From contig JANCRA010000004.1 in the NCBI GenBank assembly GCA_024362935.1, positions 21,615,621 through 21,679,620 of the forward strand: a stretch of DNA of 64,000 bases. The letters run 5' to 3'. This DNA is from Setophaga petechia. Its lineage: Eukaryota; Chordata; Aves; Passeriformes; Parulidae. The translations under genes were made by a program, and so were the position numbers. The notes below the pieces were generated by a model, which was not told the DNA's origin, did not search any database, and saw only the letters and a program-made list of their open reading frames with translations. Shown here piece after piece: positions 1-10,874 of this stretch. Position 1 is the first letter of the stretch; each line of letters opens with the position of its first letter.

Positions 1-293
1 TAAGTACCTGAAGAAATTCACAGATTTATTCTGATGGGCATAAAAATGGCTGTATCCCTGGGACAGCTAACCTAACATCCAGCACACCATTAGGCAGCTG
101 AACAACAGATGCAGATCTTTCAAAACTTGAATGCAACAGAAAAGCTGGAATGCAGTATAATCTTTCTCAACTCTGGCTTTGCTCATAAATTTATGCAGCT
201 ATACATATGCACATATATTTATTAATATGTGTCTACTGTAACACATCATATCACACCTGTCTATCTAGGTGAGTTGTCACCACTCTGTTTCAC

Positions 294-329
294 AATCTTT
301 GACCTTCAGGTCACTAAAGGTCAAAGATT
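294..329. promoter_or_regulatory. 13-bp inverted repeat with three AGGTCA half-sites including a DR4
   Basis: Perfect 13-bp arms at 294-306 and 317-329 flank a 10-base centre. Inside are TGACCT at 300-305, AGGTCA at 308-313 and AGGTCA at 318-323. The last two are direct repeats with four bases between them, the classical DR4 spacing bound by thyroid hormone receptor or LXR with RXR. Binding is inference. Confidence 0.4.
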
Positions 330-1212
330 CTTGTGCTTCCTCAAGATTCGCATTGCAACACATTCCTACTTCAAGAGAAGGCACTTTTAAAAAGTGCTGT
401 GAATCAGAAACATGGAAAAACTAAGCCATTCATCAATAGTAATTATTCATTTGAAGTTGGCATAAAGTTAGGAAGCTTATAAATGGAAGAAGTGCTGGTG
501 AATGGCAACAGGATCATTTTTATTAGTAGTAGAATTACTATTTTTACTAGTATATTAGAAGTAGTAGTAGTAGCAGTAACAATACTGATAATGATGAGAA
601 TAATAACAACAACTTACCAGGCTAAGCAAACCAGAGACGAAAAAATCCAGAGTAAGATATTAGGAATGAAAAGAGTGTATCTTCTGGGTTCTTTTCAGCA
701 TTCATAAAAAAAGCCCATGTTTTTCCTAGGCTGTTCCTGCTCACATGAGAGGAAAACAGAGAACCAGCTTTGCAAAAAGTGCAGCAGCTGAAATCACAGT
801 CGAAAATGAGAAGGGTATCAGATGAGTAATTCTGAGGGGACTTTACCCCTTTGTCCCTGTCTGATTTGGCACAGTAGTGTGCTTTCCCCCCCACCACCCG
901 CTCCCTAGGACCGGCCAGACTGGGCAAGTCAACAAAATTGGTGACAGCATTGTTTCTGTGGGTTCACATCACTAGCCTTATGCATTTTTACTCCCTTCAT
1001 ACTCTGGCAATTGAGAAAGTACTCCACAGCAGGTACTGAACCTGTCTGACAAGCCTCCCATGAACTGAAAGCTCAGAACACCAACAGTATCTAGATCAGT
1101 GTCTAGCTGATCACTGCTCTGTTTAAGGCACAGCATTTTATGCTAAACATGCCTGATTCAGATTTAGCAGGCCAAAATTATGTTTATTAACAGTAGCTTG
1201 GTTTTGAGCTGG

Positions 1213-1700
1213 TGTACTGGTTTTGGCTGGGATACAAGTTCACTTTCTTCATAGTAGTTTGTCTGGTTCTATTTTGGATTTGTGGCCAAAATGACGTTGA
1301 TAGCAAACAAATCACAGACCCATAGAATGGCCTGAGTTGGAAGGGAATTTAAAGATCATCTAGTTCCAACCTACCTGCCATGGACAGGCACACCTTCCAC
1401 TAGAGCAAGGTGCTCCAACCCCCATCCAACCTGGCCTTAACCAGAGGTGGGGTATCCACAACTTCTCTGGGCAATTTGTTCTAGTGCCTCACCAACCTCT
1501 CAGTAATTTTATTTTAGTCACTGCTAAGCAGGCTTACACAGAGTTAAGCCACCTTCTGGTCCTCCACTCACACCACCAGCAACTGGGAGTGCACAAGGAG
1601 TGGGGAGGGGACACCACAGAACCCAGCTGATCAAAGGGATATCACAACCTGACCATAAGGCAACATGCTCAGTGTACAGAGCTGGGGAGAAAAGAAGGAA
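1213..1700 (+). mobile_element. ERVL-like LTR fragment, interrupted by a CR1
   Basis: The start (TGTACTGGTTTTGGCTGGGA, 1213-1232) and the later GCTTACACAG and CAGCTGATCAAAGGGATAT segments (from about 1510) match a common avian LTR also seen at 23747 and 38341. The element is split by a CR1 at about 1310-1510, and its 3' end fades after about 1700. No retroviral coding sequence accompanies it. Confidence 0.65.
1310..1510 (-). mobile_element. CR1 LINE 3'-end fragment
   Basis: The plus strand shows the reverse complement of the CR1 3' end: CATAGAATGG, then GTTGGAAGGGA, AAAGATCATCTAGTTCCAAC, and a later CTCTGGGCAA segment. It is inserted between two halves of an LTR and so is younger than that LTR. 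Confidence 0.85.
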
Positions 1701-2712
1701 GCAGTGTCTTCACAGCTTTTCTCCCCACCTAACGTGGGCTGTCAACGAGAGACACTTCTCACAGTTACTGGGTGTCACAGCCTACCAGACAGAAGAGAGA
1801 TTCCAAATCTCAGATTACTGAAAACTAAACAAAATTCTATTTTAAAGGAAACTTTTCCAAAGAAAATTGATTCCAGAGAAAACAGCAGCAGCCAGTACCT
1901 ATGAATCTTTCCTCCTGGGAGTACAGTGACCACCTGGGTAGTGTAACCTTATTGGTGGACTGTGTTCTGGGTTTATCTGCTCAGTATGATCATATCAGTG
2001 ATGGAACTCCACCAAAGCCAACTCTTCTACTTAAAGAGTATCAGACCAACTGTAGTGGATCAAGGTCTCACTAATTTTGCTGCTTGATCCTAAAACCTGC
2101 AGTGTTCAATCCACTTCTTTCACCATACTGATTTTCTTTCCTGTTCCAGTGGTAATGCAGTAGGAAATGAGCCAGCAGATAACCTGAGGTCTTTTACTGC
2201 TGTGTAAATCTGTGCCATCATATACCACTGTGAGAGTACACCTCAGGAGATGGCAGCTTCTTGTCTGAGCACTGCTATTGATCCATCAAGTAATACAAGA
2301 ATTCTCTCCTGAGGCAATAAGCTTTCTTTTTTTATTATTTTACATTGCATTTCTGGTCTCCATTTTTCCTCTTTGGCATAATTCATCTTCTATTCTGTCA
2401 TTTCTCTCCTGCAGCTATTTTCCACTATGAAACATCATGTTCCATATGCCCCCCTATTGCATCTTGCTCTTTCCTTTCTATATTTAATCTGTTTCCTAAT
2501 TCACACTTCTGACGTCTTCTGACTCATGCTTATTCTGTGCAAGTCACTAAGAAATGTGCAAAATTTGATTTTCTAAATTTGTGCAGCATTTCCCATTTCT
2601 TCAGCTTTCTCCCCTGTGCTGTCTACACACTGGCTGAGTGAGTTTTATTCTAAACTGAGTGAACACCAGATTAGGCCACTTATTCTAGGTATTCCATCAT
2701 TTCTTTAAATAA

Positions 2713-2724
2713 GGGGGGGGGGGG
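2713..2724 (+). repeat. G12 homopolymer
   Basis: Twelve consecutive G in AT-rich flank. It is prone to length error in reads. Confidence 0.9.
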
Positions 2725-3370
2725 AAAATAACATTTGGAACAGAGCTTACTTGTGCTTCTTTTAAGCAACAGCTCCAGGCAAACAGGCCTGCTATGCTTC
2801 AGAAGCTCTCCCCAAGGAGAATCAGAATTTGGAAGCAGACTGGAGCCTCAAGCAGAAAGCTGTCTGTAACCCTACCCTCCCCCAGTCATTTCCCTGACCT
2901 GTCCTTCTTTCCCCTAGTTTTCCTTTCTCTGACTGATAATTTTAGCTGTGTTTCTTATTCTTACTTTTTACATCATAAAGGCCAAATTTCACATTAATAT
3001 TCTGTGTGTTCTTTTGGCTGACTGTTTAAGACAATGTTACTCAGACTTCAAAGGGATGAAGGCAGAGATGAAGTTTTATGGTCTTAATGGCTTAACACAG
3101 GTCTGCGCTAGAAAGCCAGCACTTCATTTTGGGAGCCACTCTCTCATGGAGAAAGTCTACTTTGCATACCAGGCCTCAGGGAGCAGCATGGGAAGTACTC
3201 TGTGGATTATTTTCCTATCACTGCTAAAGGCTGCTTTGCTTGCTGCCTGCTGAAATACATAATAGAGATAAGAAGGCAAAATTTCAACATGGCATATTTG
3301 GATTTTCTTTTAGCAGTGAGTTTGGACTTAAAAACATCTAAACAGACAATGCTGAGAAGTGAAACAAAGG

Positions 3371-3390
3371 AATAAATAAATAAATAAATA
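3371..3390 (+). repeat. (AATA)5 microsatellite
   Basis: Five perfect four-base units. Nearly identical sequence on both sides (CTGAGAAGTGAA before, CTGAGAAGTGAAG after) suggests a small local duplication. Confidence 0.85.
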
Positions 3391-6300
3391 CTGAGAAGTG
3401 AAGTATAGGAATAAAAGGAACTTGGCTTGAAATGCTTAGAGTCTATCAGTTTTTCTGATAGACTAGACACTGTATGAGAAACACTGCACTTTTTTTTTCT
3501 TGCAGGAGCCCCCCACAGAGGCCACAGCTGGTCAACTCAAACATAACAGGAACCTCATTCTTTGGAGTCAGTATTTACTCCCAAGACTGTTCATAGGTCA
3601 CTACTGTAGTGTCAGGACAGGCACATGGCCACCTGGTATGACCCTCAAAGCATTTAAAACTCATTCGGAAACAGTGCTGTGCTGCATTCAAACTACTTCC
3701 TCATAATATATGATATTGGCTTGAAATGACATTTCTTCTGTCTTTACAATCCAAATATGATGTACTATAGTGGTGACAGAGTACAGAGGCATTTTCACAC
3801 CTAACATAATTCTGGTTTCAAGACCAAAACCTTCATCCTTTGAAACCAACAAAGACCTTGCTAATAATGCTAACATATATGCACATACTAGCACACAAAA
3901 TTGATTTTTTTTCTAATAACAACAGTATTAATTTAATTAAAATAAAAACCCACCAAATTTGCCTTTTGATTCCTATTTTATATAAAAAACCAAGACACTG
4001 GATTTTACAAAATGAAAAGAAAAAAAAAAAGGAAATTGCAAATGTACTTGTAAAATCAGTCGTGTGTGTTTTTCTTTTAAAATAATAATTGTTGCAGGAT
4101 CAACTGGCACACATACATCAAAAAGCCTACAGCAGTCTGCACTTGTAAGTGTACTATCATCTACCAAAAGTCTTGAGAGAAGTTCTGCCTTATTTCCACA
4201 AAGCTACATTTAAGAGGGTTATCTCAAATGCAGGAAAACAACAAGAAGAAAAAATGTGGCAAGCTTGGGCTGTCGTTCCTTTCAGACTCTCACATTTAGG
4301 AGGGCAGAGCACAGCCTAGTCACTTCTACTGCTTGGGCTGAATGGACAACCCAGAGTCACTAAGACTCTGACAGAATTCACACTGTGTGAGCAGTAAGTG
4401 ACCACTTCTTCTGAAATGGGTGAATGTTTCTAGGAAAAAAAGGTGTAAGAACCAAGCACATAATTTTCGAAGAGACTTCAGTACCTTTGCAAAGTAATTT
4501 TTTGGGAGAACAGTTTGCACTTTGTAGCAGTTGGTCTCCTGGTCAAGCAAGGACTGCAGAACTGTAAATCATGACAGTGCAAACAGGAACAGCTGACATT
4601 TTGACTTCACAGCGCCATTCTCTGATCTTCTGAGCACAGGAGATAACTGACTCCATGGCAGCTGCATTTTGTAATGGGAACAGTGTGCCAGAGGGGTTGT
4701 ATGACCAGAGGAAAGGGGCAGTGAATGAGAAGTTAAAAGGCTGATCTCCTGATGCTTGTTCAATTGGCTTCATCTGTGCCAGGCAATACAGGGACACCCC
4801 TCTTGTTCCCAGAAATAAATAAATTTGGCTGCACAGCCAACACAATCTGACCTGTCAGGTATTCCCACTAGTAGGAAATTGAGGGTCACTTCGTACTCTT
4901 AAACTAGTAATTTGTAAACATAAATCTCCAAACCTATCAGAAGTCAAAAAATGTATTTTCAACAAGTATGAAAGGTTTGTTTAATCAAACTTCTTTGACT
5001 CTGAAAAGGTCCAGGAGCACTCACAGAGCTGCTTTCAGGTGGGTGGCAATTAAGAAGCCAGAGCTTCTTCATGCCCTTTAATCTTGTATTTGGAGCCTAC
5101 TGGACAATGATCAGGATAGCTCCAAAATCAGCCAGGTTTACTTAGTGGCAGTACAGATTGGCCCACTTGACACAGATGTAGAGTGGCATGTGGGCACAAT
5201 GTACCAGGGAGGTGAGAGGATACCCCATCCACCAGCAGCTCTGACCCCTTCCTTCAGGGAAGTCAATCAGGTTGTTAACCTGCTCAGGGTGGTTTCACAG
5301 TCAATCTCCTTCTGCTCCACAGCTTTTGACCTTCTGACATATAAGATGGGCTGTCTGTGGATTTGATTTTACACAATAGCACAGACACAAATCAGAAAGA
5401 AATTTAAAGAGTTCCTTCTGTTTTCTTTCAGGAACATGGAGATGGGGAAAATCCCATGAAACACAAAACTGACTCTGTTTCAGTTTTTGGAAGGACAGAC
5501 AGGGAATGCAAAATATAACAAAATATTTCCATACTACAAAAAGAAGTGATCTAAACCAATCAAGTGTTTCCATGCACCCAGGGAATAAAAACTTCTGCAA
5601 TGTGGAGCTGAAAGGAAATATATCCAGTAGTGGGTTGCAATTCTTTATTTCTGATTCATAGATATATATATCCATACAATGCTATTAGATATTCTTGTAT
5701 TGCTTAATCTATAATTTAAGTCAGCATAGGTATTTTAGCAAAAAAATTTGCAACAACTAATTTATATTTCATCTGAGCACTCTGATACACAGTAGAAAAA
5801 ATCCATATATAAAAGCTTGTATCTGTGCAATACGTACTATATTTCTCTTTCAACAAACTACTGATTTAGTAATATTGATATGTTATTGTTAGTATAACAT
5901 AGAATTGCTTTATCATAACATTAAAAAACTTTTCAAAATATATTAATAAGCAAAGATAACCACACTTTGATCCTGCAATAATTTTTTAGCTATCACATCA
6001 ATGCCCCATTTTGTTTTAACGTGCCATCTGGCTTAAACAAATTCCTTTAATCTCAGGCTGCCACCATTATTCTGCCCATAACCATAATAATATTAATTTG
6101 TAACTTTGCTGCTTAGTATTTTCACACAAAGCAAGCAGAATTAAACTCAACCCTGAGCTGATGTCCACCATTAAAATCACAAATCTCTTATACCCCACAT
6201 AAGTCTCAAAGAGTGAATGAAGATTTGTGCTGAACCTCTTCTTTGTGGCGAAATTCTCTTCTAGTGAAAACTTTATCATCTATTGTGTAACACAGGTCAT

Positions 6301-7967
6301 GTGGCTTGTCTTAAGAGGCTTCAACTACAGGTCTACAAAAGATGCAACTTCATGCTACTAAATGCTTTAATAGTTTAAATCTTAATGAAGCTTAATGAGC
6401 ATCTGGAAGTCGATACAAATATTAATCTGTACATAAAACATTATCCCCAATATACTAAGTGACAGCACTTTTATAAGGCAGACACAAGCCAGGACTCAAA
6501 TATCTGAGAAAAGGTGGACACTGCCAGACTCTAGTTTAGGACAAGGTTACAGAGTAGCAACAATGGTCAGCAGGATTAGGCCCTTCCTTTGCAAAAATTC
6601 ACAGGAACTGACAGAAAGATGTCATACAGCAGACTAGCAAGCAGGACAGAGACACCAGCACAGAGCAGAGGGCACATATTTTGGTTTTCATGTTGGCCAA
6701 TAAGAAAGCACTCTTCTGCCCTTCTGACAATTTCGTCAGTCTTCATTACAATGGCTGAACAACTATGCTCACCATGACAGACACTTGCTTCACTGCTTGC
6801 AGACTACCTTGCAAATACAAGACAGAAACTGACAGAGTAGGAAATGTGCAAACCCCCCCAAAAAACCAATCAAACTTTTAAATGAAGGACAGAACAGGAC
6901 TTTCAGTTTAGATCCTGCTGAAAAAATGAAGGCTCCTGCTCTACTGACTCTGCTTAAACTTTTTGCCCCAAGAATTACTTTGCTTGTTTTCTCTTTCATC
7001 AGTAATTCTGAACTGAAAGCAGGACTAGAGTTAGACCATACTAATAAGGTGCAACTAATCTAGAATTGTTAAGTCTAAGGATTTCTTTACAAAGTAAAGA
7101 ATCCACAGGTGTAATTCTAGGGCATACAAGAATCTTGTGAAAAAAAGAATAATATTTCAGAGAGTATGTAATAATAAGACTTCCATTAGGACTTCCCAAA
7201 AGGCAGGCAAGTCAGCAGGTTTGGAAAGTGCCTATGTGTATTCATTAGAGTAAGGGCAAACATTTGTCATTTTCTTGACTCTCCTATTTTTAAAGCTGAC
7301 AAACAGAAATCACTAGATAATTAACTTGCACACTTCTGTAAAAGCATGATCTGAGAAACTGAAGCTATTTCCCAGTAAGGAGCAGGACTTACTGTAGTAT
7401 CTTTTGTGCAAATAAATAGGACCCCAGCAAACAAAAGATGCTTAGGGCTTTTCCATTTTTATCTTTTTACTGGTGTGTTCTGTGACACAGACAATAAATA
7501 CCATTATAAGATCTATTTTTATCTAATAGAAACACTTGGAGCAAGATTTCAACAAATCTTCCTAACAAATGAGTATGGCTCCCAGCTTTCAGCTCCCAGT
7601 AGGAAATAATAAAATCATATTCAGAGAATTAACAGCCTTTACAATTGGAGACAGGATGTCACTTGAAGACTCCTAACTTTTAAAAAAATGTTCTGGAAGA
7701 TACAGACTTAGAAAGTAGCAATAAATTATTGCTCCAAGGATTTTAGAATATATGAAAGTAATTTACAGGATTAGCTGCTTTGAGGAAATTATGTCTAAAA
7801 CAAATATATTAAACAGAATTATTAAAATAAAGTTAATTTCAGTTATTCATCCTCTGGGAAGTGTAACGAGACTATTATTTTTTAGTATATCACGCTTTTC
7901 ACTGATCAAACAAAAAAGTAATTTAATGAAGATGGAAAGATTTTTCAGACCTCAAGAAACACAAATT

Positions 7968-8095
7968 CATAAAAGCACGAATAGTTTGCGTTGGAAGGGC
8001 CCTTAGGAATCATCTAGTTCCAGCCCCTTTGCCTTGAGCAGGGACACCCTTCAGTACAACAGGCTACCCAAAGCCTGATCAAACACAGCCTGCCA
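7968..8095 (-). mobile_element. CR1 LINE 3' fragment, diverged
   Basis: The plus strand carries GTTGGAAGGGCCCTTAGGAA, ATCATCTAGTTCCAGCCCC and AGCAGGGACACCC, the reverse complement of the CR1 3' UTR. It is truncated after about 130 bp. Confidence 0.75.
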
Positions 8096-9467
8096 AATTC
8101 AAGAAAGTCCTGCATAACTTCTAAAATTATTTTTAAACAGCAAAGTTGCTGCTGCTCTGTGACACAAGCAAACTAACACTTATTTTAACATCAACTCTTG
8201 CGTTCAGCTATGCATAAACATTAATATGCTGAAGACAAAAATTAAAAAATCCCCATCCTCATTGACCTATTCATGAGGCACACTGTTGGTAAAATGGTAT
8301 CCTTTTAAACAGAAAGGGCACTCACAGAGAAACCAATGCTAGATGATACAGCTTTCCTAACGAAAACTGTTTCTGAAAACAACAAAAATAACCAGAACCC
8401 AAAATTCTGCTGTTTCCATGGCCATAGGATTGGCTCTTTTGGTCTTCTTGAACTGCTGAATGACAGGGGAAACTTATAAACCAAACAAAATTGACCAAAT
8501 CACTTATTGTACAGCATGGTTGTGATTGTCTGGGTGATGAAAATCCATGTGAACCCTCTTCTTCAAATGCCTGGCAACGATGCTTCTTATTTCATGGTCA
8601 TGTCAATCCTGTTTATTAAAGACAAAGTGACAAAGAACAATAACAAAAAATTAATGAGTGCTCTGAAAACACAGAGCTAGTCATTTCCCCAATCCTGACC
8701 TCCCACAAAGCGGGCGCTTTATCTCTCATTTACTTAAATGCAGTAGTGTGAAATAACTTACATCTTATGTACATCTATGAAAGTACACACTTTAGTAAGT
8801 TATGTTTTATTGGAATTAATAACTACTTTTTCAGCAACTGCAATCTGAAGTGTATCATGTGTGGGAAGATCCACTGGTGGAATGACACAACAATGTGGCA
8901 GGAATGGGCACTCCTAAAAATCTTCCTAAGTGTACATTTTTGCTACATAGTGCAACGCACATGACATCAAAAACTTTAGAAGTATGCTTTAGAGTAAGAA
9001 GTTGTCTTCAGAAATGTTGCCTCAAGATACAGTCTTCCTTAAAGAATACACAATTTAAAATTTCCTCAATATTTATGAACTGTTACACAATGGTTTTTCC
9101 ACCATGAATTATTTCCCAATATTTCTTTTCAAGTAATGGAGAAGTGAAAGGAGTTAACAAAACAGAACACAAGGGAGCATGATAATAGACAAAAGCCTTT
9201 AGAACAAAATTAAAGAGACAACAGAAGCAAACTAAGTGCTGGGCAGACTCCAGAGGTGCTTCAGCAGAAAGTATACAGAAAAAAAAGTCTGTGTAAAACA
9301 GCTGTTCTCAGAGTGAAGGGATTTACATAGGATGCTACTTCCTGAAGAAATGACATGAGAAATAAGAGATATGATCACAGGAAAACTATTGCCACTTCTG
9401 AAGACAGATTCGTATTTATGCAGAGAAAATAAATGCCATGAATTACATTAATTTGGCCTTAACTGCA

Positions 9468-9838
9468 TTTATTTAACATAAATTCTCTTCTCATATTGCT
9501 TTTTGCTGCCCAGCTTATCGTTTGAGAAAAACAGGAAATCTGTTCAAGCCACAAAAGGTCAAAATCATACACAGTCTTTAACATGTCATTTTTTGTTCTT
9601 ATGTCATCTTTTGTTCTTACTTTGAAAAACAATTCTCATATTGGCATTATAGAATAAAACAGTGTCTGAGAAAAAAAAAAGATGAGGTGAAATGTCAGTT
9701 CAGGAATCAGGAATTTAGCTTATGGTTATAACCTGTGTATAAGCTATCACAGAGTGATAGCTTACTAGAGCACTGGGTTTTTTGGGTTTTTTTAAGTGAA
9801 AACCTTCACTTTTTTAAGTGAAAAAGCTTCAATTTATT
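9468..9838 (-). promoter_or_regulatory. PRUNE2: Candidate poly(A) signals for PRUNE2
   Basis: On the minus strand AATAAA occurs at 9833-9838 and 9468-9473, about 1.0 and 1.35 kb past the stop codon. Both sit in AT-rich DNA, where this hexamer is common, and the human 3' UTR is several kb long, so the true end may lie further left. Confidence 0.25.
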
Positions 9839-10822
9839 TATGCAACTTTTGGCTACACACACTGCTAATTATTTGCCTGTTTATTAATACTCATGTTATT
9901 GGTGGAATCTTTTGTGGAGGATTCAGGTTTACTATAGAGTATTTCCCATACAGTGTGAGACAACAGTGATTTCTGTATTTCTACAGACCCATCAGATGGG
10001 CAGGGAGAGCAGAGGCCTCAGTCCCTCTGCCCTGTGCACACTGGCCAGGACACACACTCCACTTGCTGCAGGGCTGGCTCTCCTGACACGCTGTTCCAGC
10101 AAGGAATTGCCAGCACTCCTGTGACACATTGCACCTACAAACACTCCCACTGATCAACAGGAAAAGCAGCACTGCAGGGTGCTCCATTTGCATACTACAG
10201 TTATGGAATCAGACAGAGCAACAGCACACCAGGGGACTGACACATTCCCATTTCCAAGGGAACAAGTCCATCTTTGAAACGAAAAGATGTAAAGATGCTT
10301 GGGATTTAACCAGGAAAATAATTATGAAAGAAGCTGAGAAGCAGAAAAGCAAAGAGAAAGCATATGTTAAGACTATAGCCCAGAAATCAAAGTAAAAGAT
10401 AAGACTTTTAATCTTTGAATGACAATAGCAAGTTTAAAATTTAGGATAATGCATGGAACCATCTTCACTGTGATCATCCTCCACCACTTTTTCTATCTGT
10501 TTTTAATATAATTTGATCAGAATATTCTCAGGCTAACAATTATATCTCTCTCTGCCTGGAAACTATTAAGGACACCTCAAACACATTCCTAATGCAACAC
10601 AAATATAACAGATGTTCAGTATATAACACATATATAAAGTATATAAAATATAAATATAGCAAAGCTTCAAGGCTTTGTCTGCTTGTACCATGTTGCTCCT
10701 GAATATTATCTTAAAAGTATTTAGGTCTCAAAAATGCTTTAAGGAGTCTACCCAGCCTCAGTTCCCAGCAGTATGGTTGTAAACTAATGTTAGAATGTAA
10801 TGACAGTATTAGGCATAAATTC

Positions 10823-10874
10823 TTACTCCTGCTCCACTGAAGCCATTTCTGGATCATTTGAGAGGCAGCTAGTT
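10823..10874 (-). CDS. PRUNE2: PRUNE2 last coding exon and stop codon
   Basis: This 52-nt coding stretch follows an acceptor TATCCAG|AACTAGC. It completes Lys and encodes [16 protein letters not shown] before TAA at 10823-10825. Human PRUNE2 has KTSCLYNDPEMSS here and then a Lys-rich tail. The bird tail is therefore about ten residues shorter and its last residues differ. The conserved TSCL-NDPEM core and exact phase match support the exon. The 3' UTR continues below 10823. Confidence 0.88.

Larger units (their letters stand above)
1..10822. other. PRUNE2 3' UTR and downstream flank, no gene seen
   Basis: No open frame here exceeds about 125 codons and none shows a recognisable domain. The right part must include the PRUNE2 3' UTR, with its end undetermined. 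Identified content is an inverted repeat with nuclear-receptor half-sites (294-329), a CR1 nested in an LTR (1213 to about 1700), a G12 run (2713-2724), an AAAT repeat (3371-3390), a CR1 piece (7968-8095) and a hairpin (9741-9763). The rest looks like unique AT-rich DNA. Confidence 0.8.

Noticed and set aside
5301..5675. 124-codon minus-strand open frame
   Set aside because: Low-complexity translation without recognisable motif, in intergenic AT-rich DNA. Length is within chance for this much sequence.
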